DNA from: Achatina immaculata
Lineage: Eukaryota > Mollusca > Gastropoda > Stylommatophora > Achatinidae
Assembly: GCA_009760885.1 (NCBI GenBank)
Contig: CM019693.1
Location: forward strand, 47,250,751 to 47,314,750
Reading direction: 5' to 3'
Length of the DNA stretch: 64,000 nucleotides
Position numbers and translations under genes: made by a program. The notes under the pieces were generated by a model. That model was given only the letters and a program-made list of their open reading frames with translations. It did no database searches and was not told where the DNA came from. Of this stretch, positions 54,671 through 63,924 are shown piece by piece (within the stretch, counting starts at the first letter, position 1; every line of letters begins with the position of its first letter).

Positions 54671-55151
54671 CATCTACAAAACACAACGTATAGATAGACA
54701 TACACATCTACAAAGCATAACGGGGGTGAAGACGCCCGTTGAGGCAATCAGAGACCCATAGCTGATATGCCAGCGTCAGGGTTAGCGACCCATAGCTGAC
54801 CACGACCCTGTCCCTCCTCTCTGTGGTACCTCCAGTAACAGGCCTAGCCTGGCTAAAGGGGCAGGGATCACAACAGTCCCCATGGTGGTGGAGTCTGCTA
54901 AAGAAGCATCACACACCCCCTACTTTTTAGCTGTACTTCGGGGCTGAAAAAGTAGCCGCCATAACACTCTCCCAAGCCGATACGATGCTGTGCCTCAACA
55001 CCTCTACAACATCGGCTGCAAAAAACAACAGCTCGCAGTTACAGGGAGTTCGTACAGGTACAAGTACAAAGTATAACGTTTAGATAGACATACACAGCAA
55101 CAAAGCACAACGTATAGATAGACATACTCTCTTGTACTGGAGAAAAATAAC

Positions 55152-55313
55152 ATGGCGGAGGGAGACAAAAACGAAATGTCTGTGACTGAAAATCAGCGTG
55201 AGTCTTTTGTGGACATGGAGGCAGAAAACGAATCTTCAGACGACAGCTTGACTGATGACGATGACCAACAGGATGCTGCAAATGAAGCTAAACTTTCTGA
55301 ACTTGGAAAATCG
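55152..55313 (+). CDS. SART3: SART3 exon 1, copy 2
   Basis: Identical in sequence to 52861-53022, including the start context and the donor TCG|GTACTT. It is 2.3 kb nearer to exon 2. Both copies have the same upstream 300 bp, so both could be transcribed. Splicing from exon 1 copy 1 into copy 2 is not possible, because copy 2 has no acceptor at its start. Confidence 0.73.
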
Positions 55314-56750
55314 GTACTTATTTGATCTACACGAAACAGTTTGGAGATAGAATATATATACTTGTATCGGTTCCCCTCTATTTCAGCATGCGCGCTTCTG
55401 TTTATTTGAGGTCTCATGCAAATAAGATACTATCTTTACGATTTTCAGAGTGGTAACTTTTCATTGGCAAGCTTATGCGGTCGTAGAAGTTAGGCAAGTC
55501 CACGTTCTGTGTGTATGTATATGTGTGCCTTTTGTGTGTGTCCCCAGTGATGTCTTGTCGCCTTCCTCATATACCTTTCAGTGTTGAGGGGACAAATAGA
55601 CGTATTGATAGGGGTCTGTAAATTGCTTCATATAATGGGATATTTAAGGTTCCTGTAATCTCCTCTCTCCATCTCATGTGTGGAAGGCCTCTTCCTCTGT
55701 CACTTACACATCTTAGTGTGTATGTTTTCTGTGGTATACTGCCTGGTGCTAGTCATGTCATGTGGTCAAACCATGTGACTTCTTGTTTCTGGATGTAGTG
55801 TAATACTGGTGTTACTTCAGCCTTTGCCCTGATGGTGTCATTTCTTGTTTGATCTCTTCTTGTCACATGTAGCATTCTCCTTAAACATTTCTGTCATGAT
55901 GATTTTCCTTTTGTTTGTGTCTGTTGGTGTCCATGTTTGACGTTGCTAGAGTTGTGAGGAAAAGTGTATTTTTTCAGTGATAAGTTTAGTATTTCATGTT
56001 GCACTAGTTTGACAGTTTATATATCTTTTTCCCATATAAAGGTAGACATAGGAATATGAGTTTCATAACACAAAAATTGAAAGAGTGAGGAAAGTGGTAG
56101 AAAATAAGATGGGGACGTATACATGAACAACAAAATCTAATCTTTCAACAAATACTTTTTTTCAAGGGTCACATACAAAAAATGAAAAAAAAAACACAAC
56201 AGATAAAAACATGAAAAACAGATAAAAAAGAAGCAGTTTGCACTTTTGGTATTGTCCTCATAATAAAGAGGCATAAAATGCACTTGTTGCAGTATGGTTT
56301 TTTTCTCGCCACGAATGTCTTTCGCTTAAAAAAATTTTTTTTTGAGAAGTATTACCATTGTGATACTTTACTCAAAAGTGTGTTCTCTTTATGTGAAAAC
56401 TATTACTACTGTGATACTTTACTCAAATGTTTGTTTTACTTTCTGTGGAAACTGTTACTGCTGTGATACTTTACTCAGATGTTATACAGTGTTTTTTCCC
56501 AGAAAAATATTAACATCCACACTTCACTCAAAAGCTTCCTTTATCTTTCTTGTGGTTATATCTCCATCAGTAGTTCACTCAAAACTTTCTTTTGTGTTTC
56601 TCTGAAAACTATTATCATCAGTACTTTAACTTAAAAGTTTATTTTTCTCAGAAGACTATTACCATTTTAATCTTCTTGCATTCATATTTTTTTCCAATTT
56701 TGTTGTTTTTCCTTGCTGACTTGTCTCCATGCTTCTTGTACCAAGCCCTG

Positions 56751-57290
56751 GAACCACATGGGTTAAACTCGCTGTTTAGTTACACGTAACATCATCTTCT
56801 TCAATCATTATAGTACCTCTCCACTAAATGCACCCCTTCTTACTTTTCAAACTTCCTCACAGCATCACTCTGCAACCCCGCTATTTTCTCTGCAACACCT
56901 CTTCCCCAATCACCTGTTTCAAATTCTCCTAGCTAGGCCAGTAGTGCGTCACTCTCTCTCCCCTCCCCGGTTCCCCATCCACCACCCCCAGTTACAACCC
57001 ACCGACCACATGTCACAGGTCTCTATTTAAACAATTTCCACGTCCTACCAGATCCATTCCTGACACACACCACCAGACAAGCCACACCTTGCAATTTACA
57101 GCTAAGTACTCCTTTAAGAAACCTTTTTTTTTTTTTTTTTAACAGTATTCATGTAAATCTATACTTTATCTCCTCTCCCTATTTCTTCGTCCTGTATGTT
57201 TTTGTATGATTAAGGCTCACGCCGAAACGTCACAACTTTGTAATCGTTAAGTAATAAAGCTGCTCCTACTTTTTTCCAATTTTATACATT
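56751..57290 (+). mobile_element. PLE fragment, 540 bp, with empty site in the window
   Basis: Starts with the last codons of the GIY-YIG ORF (EPHGLNSLFSYT) and ends TTCCAATTTTATACATT. Flanks are ...AAGCCCTG and CTGTGATGTTTC, with CTG duplicated (56748-56750, 57291-57293). The duplicate locus at 54451-54468 (AAGCCCTGTGATGTTTC) has no insertion. It thus defines the true 3' end of the PLE family. Confidence 0.93.
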
Positions 57291-57985
57291 CTGTGATGTT
57301 TCATGGCGGTTATATCTCCATTCTTTTTTGTAGCAAGCCCTCTTATGTTTTGTAGTGGTTATATCTCCATCCTTTTTGTACCAAAACCTGTGATGTTTTG
57401 TGGTGGTTATATCTCCATACTTCTAGTACCAAGCCCTGTGATACTTTGTGGTGGTTACATCTCTATGCTTCTAGTACTAACCCCTGTGATATTTTGTGGT
57501 GGTTATATCTCCATACTTCTAGTACCAAGACCTATGATGTTTTGTGGTGGTTATATCTCCATGCTTCTAGTACTAACCTCTGTGATATTTTGTGGTGGTT
57601 ATATCTCCATACTTCTAGTACCAAGCCCTGTGATATTTTGTGGTGGTTATATCTCCATACTTCTAGTACTAACCCCTGTGATGTTTTGTGGTGGTTATAT
57701 CTCCATGCTTCTAGTACCAAGCCCTGTGATGTTTTGTGGTGGTTATATCTCCATGCTTCTAGTACCAAGACCTATGATGTTTTGTGGTGGTTATATCTCC
57801 ATGCTTCTAGTACCAAGCCCTGTGATATTTTGTGGTGGTTATATCTCCATACTTCTAGTACTAACCCCTGTGATATTTTGTGGTGGTTATATCTCCATAC
57901 TTCTAGTACTAAGCCCTGTGATATTTTGTGGTGGTTATATCTCCATACTTCTAGTACCAAGCCTCGTGATATTTTGTGGTGGTTA
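57291..57985. repeat. 48-bp satellite, main block
   Basis: About fourteen units of 48 bp (16 codons), giving an open frame with (F)CGGYISMLLVPSPVI-type peptides. The pattern and the open antisense frame mark it as a repeat artefact. Further units lie at 58072-58180 and 59788-59905. It lies in SART3 intron 1. Confidence 0.93.
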
Positions 57986-58327
57986 CAGGAAAATATTGGC
58001 ACTAACACCATATCTCTATGTGCCCCTAAGGCACAATAGGATTATCTTTACCTTACTTACCTTTTACATCTCTGTGCTTCTAGTACCAAGCCCTGTGATG
58101 TTTTGTGGTGGTTATATCTCCATGCTTCTAGTACCAAGACCTATGATGTTTTGTGGTGGTTATGTCTCCATGCTTCCGGTGCTGAAATCTTTTTTTTTAT
58201 GCTCTTTCTATTTCTCATTTTATTGTTTATATAAATGATAACTAACAAAAAATTTTATGTCTTTTTTTAAATTATAATTTCTTTCCCATGTTTTTTTTTT
58301 CTAATTTGAAAATTGCTATATATATAG

Positions 58328-58454
58328 ATATCTGAGAACCCATACCTATATGACAGTCATACAGAACGAATTAAGATCTTGCGCAAGATGGGTGACCTAC
58401 ATAGACTTCGAGAAGTACGAGAAGAGATGGCATGCTACTTTCCTCTCACTGAAG
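58328..58454 (+). CDS. SART3: SART3 exon 2, copy 1
   Basis: 127 nt, acceptor GCTATATATATAG, donor CTGAAG|GTAAAC, phase 0 in and phase 1 out. The translation begins ISENPYLYDSHTERIKILRK and ends REVREEMACYFPLTE. It matches the first HAT repeat region of SART3 (human: YDYNCHVDLIRLLR...MSEIFPLTEELWLEW). HAT repeats form a helical scaffold that binds USP15/USP4 and U4/U6 components in vertebrates. The donor is the first of about twelve such sites in a 29-bp array. A copy is at 60039. Confidence 0.88.
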
Positions 58455-58790
58455 GTAAACTTGCTACTTTCCTCTCACTGAAAGTAAACTTTCTACTTTC
58501 CTGTCATTGAAGGTAAGCTTGCTACTTTCCTGTCATTGAAGGTAAGTTTGCTACTTTCCTGTCACTGAAGGTAAGTTTGCTACTTTCCTGTCACTGAAGG
58601 TAAACTTGCTACTTTTCTCTCACTGAAGGTAAGCTTGCTACTTTCCTGTCACTGAAGGTAAACTTGCTACTTTCCTGTCACTGAAGGTAAACTTGCTACT
58701 TTTCTCTCACTGAAGGTAAACTTGCTACTTTTCTCTCACTGAAGGTAAAGTTGCTACTTTTCTCTCACTGAAGGTAAACTTGTTCCGTAC
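58432..58790 (+). repeat. 29-bp splice-donor minisatellite, copy 1
   Basis: About twelve units of TGCTACTTTCCTCTCACTGA + AGGTAAACT. The unit starts in the coding end of SART3 exon 2 (CYFPLTE) and contains the donor. Several later units read GAAG|GTAAGT or GTAAGC, closer to the donor consensus than the native GTAAAC. Confidence 0.93.
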
Positions 58791-59096
58791 TGAATTTTAA
58801 CATTTGTCTTTTGAAGATAAACTTTTCTCTTACTCTGAAGAAATGCTTTATGAACTGTTTATTTTTAAATATTAACTATTTCTCTTACTGAAAGTAAACT
58901 CTCCTTATGGAAGGTAAACATTCCAACATAAATGAAAGTCAGTTATTTCCATGTAACATTTTTTTCCCTCAGTATTTCTGTAGGAGCTTAGTTTCTTATG
59001 TTGTTTTATATCTTGTCATTGTATCTTGTATCATCTCTGTTATGATGTGTTGTTTTATATCTTGTCATTGTATGTTGTATCATCTCTCTTATGCTG

Positions 59097-59785
59097 TGTG
59101 GAGACAGTGTGATGAGTTGACAGTTGGTGGAAATCTGTGGAGACAGCGTGAAGAGTTGACAGTTGATGGAAGTCTGTGGAGACAGTGTGATGAGTTGACA
59201 GTTGATGGAAGTCTATGGAGACAGTGTGATGAGTTGACAGTTGGTGGAAGTCTGTGGAGACAGTGTAACAAATTGACAGTTCATGGAAGTCTATGGAGAC
59301 AATGTGATGAGTTGACGGTTGGTGGAAGTCTGTGGAGACAGTGTAACAAATTGACAGTTCATGGAAGTCTGTGGAGACAATGTGATGAGTTGACAGTTGG
59401 TGGAAGTCTATGGAGACAGTATAACAAATTGACAGTTCATGGAAGTCTGTGGAGACAGTGTAACAAATTGACAGTTCATGGAAGTCTGTGGAGACAGTGT
59501 AACAAATTGACAGTTCATGGAAGTCTGTGGAGACAGTGTGATGAGTTGACAGTTCATGGAAGTCTGTGGAGGCAGTGTGATGAGTTGACAGTTCATGGAA
59601 GTCTGTGGAGGCAGTGTGATGAGTTGACAGTTCATGGAAGTCTGTGGAGGCAGTGTGATGAGTTGACAGTTCATGGAAGTCTGTGGAGGCAGTGTGATGA
59701 GTTGACAGTTCATGGAAGTCTGTGGAGACAGTGTGATGAGTTGACAGTTCATGGAAGTCTGTGGAGGCAGTGTGATGAGTTGACA
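59097..59785. repeat. 39-bp satellite
   Basis: About eighteen units of GGAAGTCTGTGGAGACAGTG + TGATGAGTTGACAGTTCAT. The period equals 13 codons, so a long plus frame (SLWRQCDELTVHG repeated) and a long minus frame both stay open. These are artefacts within SART3 intron 2. Confidence 0.93.
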
Positions 59786-60038
59786 TCCACGCTTCTAGTA
59801 CCAAGACCTGTGATGTTTTGTGGTGGTTATATCTCCATGCTTCTAGTACCAAGACCTGTGATGTTTTGTGGTGGTTATGTCTCCATGCTTCTGGTGCTGA
59901 AATCTTTTTTTTTTATGCTCTTTCTATTTCTCATTTTATTGTTTATATAAATGATATCTAACAAAAACTTTTATGTCTTTTTTAAAATTGTAATTTCTTT
60001 CCCATGTTTTTATTTTTCTAATTTGAAAATTGCTATAG

Positions 60039-60165
60039 ATATCTGAGAACCCATACCTATATGACAGTCATACAGAAAGAATTAAGATCTTGCGCAAGAT
60101 GGGTGACCTACATAGACTTCGAGAAGTACGAGAAGAGATGGCATGCTACTTTCCTCTCACTGAAG
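60039..60165 (+). CDS. SART3: SART3 exon 2, copy 2
   Basis: Same as 58328-58454 apart from one synonymous change (CGA to AGA, Arg). Acceptor TTGCTATAG and donor CTGAAG|GTAAAC are intact. Because the exon is 127 nt, including both copies would shift the frame, so they should be mutually exclusive in a productive mRNA. Confidence 0.87.
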
Positions 60166-60555
60166 GTAAACTTGCTACTTTCCTCTCACTGAAAGTAAGA
60201 TTGCTACTTTCCTGCCACTGAAGGTAAGCTTGCTACTTTCCTGTCACTGAAGGTAAGTTTGCTACTTTCCTGTCTCAGAAAGTAAACTTTCTACTTTCCT
60301 GTCATTGAAGGTAAGCTTGCTACTTTCCTGTCACTGAAGGTAAGTTTGCTACTTTCCTGTCACTGAAGGTAAGCTTGCTACTTTCCTGTCACTGAAGGTA
60401 AACTTGCTACTTTTCTCTCACTGAAGGTAAGCTTGCTACTTTCCTGTCACTGAAGGTAAACTTGCTACTTTCCTGTCACTGAAGGTAAACTTGCTACTTT
60501 TCTCTCACTGAAGGTAAACTTGCTACTTTTCTCTCACTGAAGGTAAACTTGCTCC
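60143..60555 (+). repeat. 29-bp splice-donor minisatellite, copy 2
   Basis: About fourteen units, each with a GAAG|GTAA(A/G) donor-like site; two units read GAAAGTAA. It is longer than copy 1, so it has expanded or contracted since the duplication. Confidence 0.93.
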
Positions 60556-60867
60556 GTACTGAATTTTAACATTTGTCTTTTGAAGATAAACTTTTCTCTT
60601 ACTCTGAAGAAATGCTTTATGAACTGTTTATTTTTAAATATGAACTATTTCTCTTACTGAAAGTAAACTCTCCTTATGGAAAGTAAACATTCCAACATAA
60701 ATGAAAGTCAGTTATTTCCATGTAACATTTTTTTCCCTCAGTATTTCTGTAGGAGCTTAGTTTCTTATGTTGTTTTATATCTTGTCATTGTATGTTGTAT
60801 CATCTCTGTTATGATGTGTTGTTTTATATCTTGTCATTGTATGTTGTATCATCTCTCTTATGCTGTG

Positions 60868-61808
60868 TGGAGACAGTGTGATGAGTTGACAGTTGGTGGA
60901 AATCTGTGGAGACAGTGTGAAGAGTTGACAGTTGATGGAAGTCTATGGAGACAGTGTGATGAGTTGACAGTTGGTGGAAATCTGTGGAGACAACGTGATG
61001 AGTTGACAGTTGGTGGAAGTCTGTGGAGACAGTGTAACAAATTGACAGTTCATGGAAGTCTATGGAGACAATGTGATGAGTTGACGGTTGGTGGAAGTCT
61101 GTGGAGACAGTGTAACAAATTGACAGTTCATGGAAGTCTGTGGAGACAATGTGATGAGTTGACAGTTGGTGGAAGTCTATGGAGACAGTATAACAAATTG
61201 ACAGTTCATGGAAGTCTGTGGAGACAGTGTAACAAATTGACAGTTCATGGAAGTCTGTGGAGACAGTGTAACAAATTGACAGTTCATGGAAGTCTGTGGA
61301 GACAGTGTGATGAGTTGACAGTTCATGGAAGTCTGTGGAGGCAGTGTGATGAGTTGACAGTTCATGGAAGTCTGTGGAGGCAGTGTGATGAGTTGACAGT
61401 TCATGGAAGTCTGTGGAGGCAGTGTGATGAGTTGACAGTTCATGGAAGTCTGTGGAGGCAGTGTGATGAGTTGACAGTTCATGGAAGTCTGTGGAGACAG
61501 TGTGATGAGTTGACAGTTCATGGAAGTCTGTGGAGGCAGTGTGATGAATTGACAGTTCATGGAAGTCTGTGGAGGCAGTGTGATGAGTTGACAGTTCATG
61601 GAAGTCTGTGGAGACAGTGTGAAGAGTTGACAGTTCATGAAAGTCTGTGGAGACAGTGTGAAGAGTTGACAGTTCATGGAAGTCTGTGGAGACAGTGTGA
61701 AGAGTTGACAGTTCATGGAAGTCTATGGAGACAGTGTGATGAGTTGACAGTTGGTGGAAATCTGTGGAGACAGTGTGATGAGTTGACAGTTGGTGGAAGT
61801 CTGTGGAG
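60868..61808. repeat. 39-bp satellite, second array
   Basis: About twenty-four units, including a GAAGAGTTGACAG variant block. A SINE at 61811-62034 splits the right end; one more unit follows at 62035-62075. Confidence 0.93.
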
Positions 61809-61810
61809 AC

Positions 61811-62034
61811 AATTTTTTATAAATAGGAAACTACGAGGTTTTGGTACGGTAAAGTAAGAGAACAAATATTGTAGGATTAAACCTCGAAAAAATCATAGAC
61901 AAAGCGCTTTAGTGAGACGTGAGAGAAAGAAAAATCACAAGAGAATTACCTGGGATTCGAACACGGACTCCGGTAGGACGAGCAGCCGTCTAGCCATGAG
62001 AGAACAGCGTACTATCGACTTAGCCAACTAGCAC
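61811..62034 (-). mobile_element. tRNA-derived SINE
   Basis: The minus strand begins GTGCTAGTTGGCTAAGTCGA. It has a good A box (TGGCTAAGTCG, 62016-62026) and B box (GTTCGAATC, 61954-61962), then a non-tRNA body and an AT-rich end. TGGTGGAAGTCTGTGGAG at 61791-61808 and 62036-62053 is the likely target duplication, made within a 39-bp repeat. It is not a functional tRNA gene. Confidence 0.8.
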
Positions 62035-62054
62035 ATGGTGGAAGTCTGTGGAGG

Positions 62055-62955
62055 CAGTGTGATGAGTTGACAGTGTGTGGCAAAATGGCGTGCAGAACTG
62101 TGCACTGGGCAAGTGACAACCAGTGACATAATATGGAGTGGCAGACCCATGACAGCAGGTAGAGCAGTATATAAAACATGCATGGAACCTGCAATATTGG
62201 AGAAGAGACCAGCGAATGTGAATGAACTGACACATGACTTGAGCCTATCACATGGAATAGTGTGCAGGTGGGGGTTTCTTAAGCTGTGTGCTTGCAGGGT
62301 CCCATGAGCTCTTTTGCTAGGACCACAAGACAAAGAGAATGGCTTTTGCCCTGTCATTCCTACAACAAAATGCCATTCATGGCCAAGACTCTCTTGAAAT
62401 CATCATCACTGATGATGGGACAAGGGTTCACTGTATCATTTCAGAACTGAAAAGTGAAAGCATGAAATGGAAGTATCTGGACTCCACATGAACCAGGAAA
62501 TTCAAAATGATGGCTGCTGTGTTTTTGGATAAAAAAGGTGTATTGTCGGTTAATGCAGTTAATTAATTAACTGGAATAAAAATTAATTAACTTGAGTGTT
62601 TACAAGCTGCAATCAGATATTGCCCTGGCCTGGTTGTTCTTCCATGATAATGCTCACCCACACAAGGCTGCTTCAGTTGGGGAACTCTTGTAACATCTGT
62701 GAGAGAATCTGGACCATCCGCCATACAGTCCTGGTCTGGTGCTCTCAAGGAACATCTTGGCAGTCACAGGTTTCAGAGTGATGAGGATGTCAAGACAGCA
62801 GTGACGCGGCGACTCTCTGTCCAGGGCACCACATTTTTTTTAGATGGGCATAAAAAAACTTGTCCAACACTTAGACAAATGCCTCAGTCATCATGGCTCA
62901 GATAACCCTTTCCTGTGCTCAGACAAATGCCTCAGTCATCATGGCTCAGATAACC
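62055..62955 (+). pseudogene. Mariner-like transposase relic
   Basis: On the plus strand in several frames: NELTHDLSLSHGIV (helix-turn-helix), FALSFLQQNAIHGQDSLE, IIITDDGTRVHC (first catalytic Asp region), MKWKYLDST, MMAAVFLDKKGVLSV, FHDNAHPHKAA (second Asp), DHPPYSPGL (third Asp replaced by Gly), LKEHLGSHRFQSDEDVKTAV, LVQHLDKCLSHHGSD. The LDKCLSHHGSD end is tandemly repeated at 62915-62960. Dead DD34D-type copy in SART3 intron 2. Confidence 0.82.
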
Positions 62956-63082
62956 CTTCCAAACTCACTGTTGGACAGCACCCTTTAGCATTTCTGCTGT
63001 TGTATTGTTTTGTATCATGTCACTGTAAAGTGTATCATTTCTGTGTTATTATGCTTTATTACTAATAATATTCATATTTTAA

Positions 63083-63245
63083 AAAATCCTCTGTTCTGAA
63101 CAATATCCTTCATTGTAAAAGATAAACTATATCTTGTAATTCTCCTTCATTGTAAAAGATAAACTATATCTTGTAATTCTCCTTCATTGTAAAAGATAAT
63201 GTAATTCTCCTTCATTGTAAAAGATAAATTGTATCTTGTAATTTT
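63083..63245. repeat. 37-bp minisatellite
   Basis: Four units of TCCTTCATTGTAAAAGATAA + ACTATATCTTGTAATTC. Confidence 0.9.
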
Positions 63246-63293
63246 GCAAAAAAAAAAAAAAAAGAAAAAAGTTGTTTTTTTTTTAACCAAATG

Positions 63294-63403
63294 CAGAAAG
63301 ATTAAATAGTTCTTTGTCCTTATCACAGAACTGTGGTTAGATTAGCTACAGAAAGATTAAATAGTTCTTTGTCCTTATCACAGAACTGTGGTTAGATTAG
63401 CTA
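63294..63403 (+). repeat. 55-bp duplication across the SART3 exon 3 acceptor
   Basis: CAGAAAGATTAAATAGTTCT ... AACTGTGGTTAGATTAGCTA occurs twice in tandem (63294-63348 and 63349-63403). It contains polypyrimidine sequence, the acceptor TTATCACAG and the first 20 or so bases of exon 3, so two identical acceptors lie 55 bp apart. Confidence 0.92.
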
Positions 63404-63488
63404 CATGATGAGCTTCCTTTGGTTTCTGATGATAATGAACGGAAGAAAGTGGAGGAACTGTTTGAGAAAGCATTCAGAGACTATCAGT
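63384..63488 (+). CDS. SART3: SART3 exon 3 with in-frame TAG
   Basis: 105 nt, acceptor TTATCACAG, donor CAGT|GTAAGT. Joined to exon 2 (phase 1) it reads EELWLD, then stop TAG at 63398-63400, then LHDELPLVSDDNERKKVEEL and FEKAFRDYQ. Human SART3 has EELWLEWLHDEI at this place, so the TAG replaces a Trp codon (TGG to TAG) while the rest of the exon is well conserved. Possible readings: a recent null or pseudogene allele, a base error, or A-to-I editing that would restore Trp. The remaining exons are beyond the window. Confidence 0.85.
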
Positions 63489-63559
63489 GTAAGTAATATA
63501 TAAATTTGCTTGTCCATGTGATAGTCTGCTGATCAGTGCAAAGATCACTAGAGGCAACA

Positions 63560-63890
63560 CAGGTGTGGTTTCTTAGAAAAATGTTAAAGAATGCATGGAC
63601 AGGTAAGATGACAAATAGGGAATGTCTAAGAAGACCAGATGTGGAAAGGAGTCTAATTTAAATCCATAAGAAAATAACAGGGTTCATTCGTCGGACATTA
63701 ACGAGAATCACTTGAAAATATCATAGCAGGAAAAGATAAATGGTCAGAGAGGCAGAGGAAGACCAAGGGAAAGTGATGGACAGTCTAACATGATGCCACA
63801 GTCACCCCTGAGCTGATGGAAGGATCAATATCAGTTGAGAAGCATATACATCAACTGCTGCTGGCATGGCAGCTGATAGTTACTTGTCCT
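63560..63890 (+). mobile_element. RTE C-terminal relic (RTE-2 type) in SART3 intron 3
   Basis: In mixed frames NAWTGKMTNRECLRRPDVER, GFIRRTLTRIT, ENIIAGKDKWSERQRKTKGK and MDSLT, parallel to RTE-2 [36 protein letters not shown] and LDSLTG. Old and degenerate. Confidence 0.7.
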
Positions 63891-63924
63891 TAGTGTTTGT
63901 GTCCAGCTAAGAAATATTGATATA

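Larger units (their letters stand above)
52390..54674. repeat. 2.29-kb tandem duplication, copy 1 (SART3 exon 1)
   Basis: Repeated at 54675-56750 with an offset of about 2285-2291 bp, and beyond the PLE insertion at 57291. It contains a 34-bp satellite remnant, a GC-rich leader-like segment, SART3 exon 1, an RTE-6 relic and the start of the 48-bp satellite. Confidence 0.93.
54675..57485. repeat. 2.29-kb tandem duplication, copy 2
   Basis: Second copy, interrupted by a PLE fragment at 56751-57290. Small differences (one-base indels, few substitutions) from copy 1. Confidence 0.92.
58072..59787. repeat. 1.7-kb tandem duplication, copy 1 (SART3 exon 2)
   Basis: Repeated at 59788-61810, with an offset of 1711 bp at the exon and 1769 bp at 58907 because of array length changes. 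It contains 48-bp units, exon 2, the 29-bp array and the 39-bp array. Confidence 0.92.
59788..61810. repeat. 1.7-kb tandem duplication, copy 2
   Basis: Second copy, with longer 29-bp and 39-bp arrays. Confidence 0.92.

Noticed and set aside
57303..61857. Long ORFs of 311, 347 and 393 codons that look like repeat proteins
   Set aside because: They are translations of 48-bp and 39-bp satellites lying in SART3 introns, open on both strands; no signal of coding constraint is visible.
61940..62035. A genuine tRNA gene
   Set aside because: A and B boxes are present, but the sequence runs on into a SINE body with an AT-rich end and lies between target duplications; no complete cloverleaf was seen.
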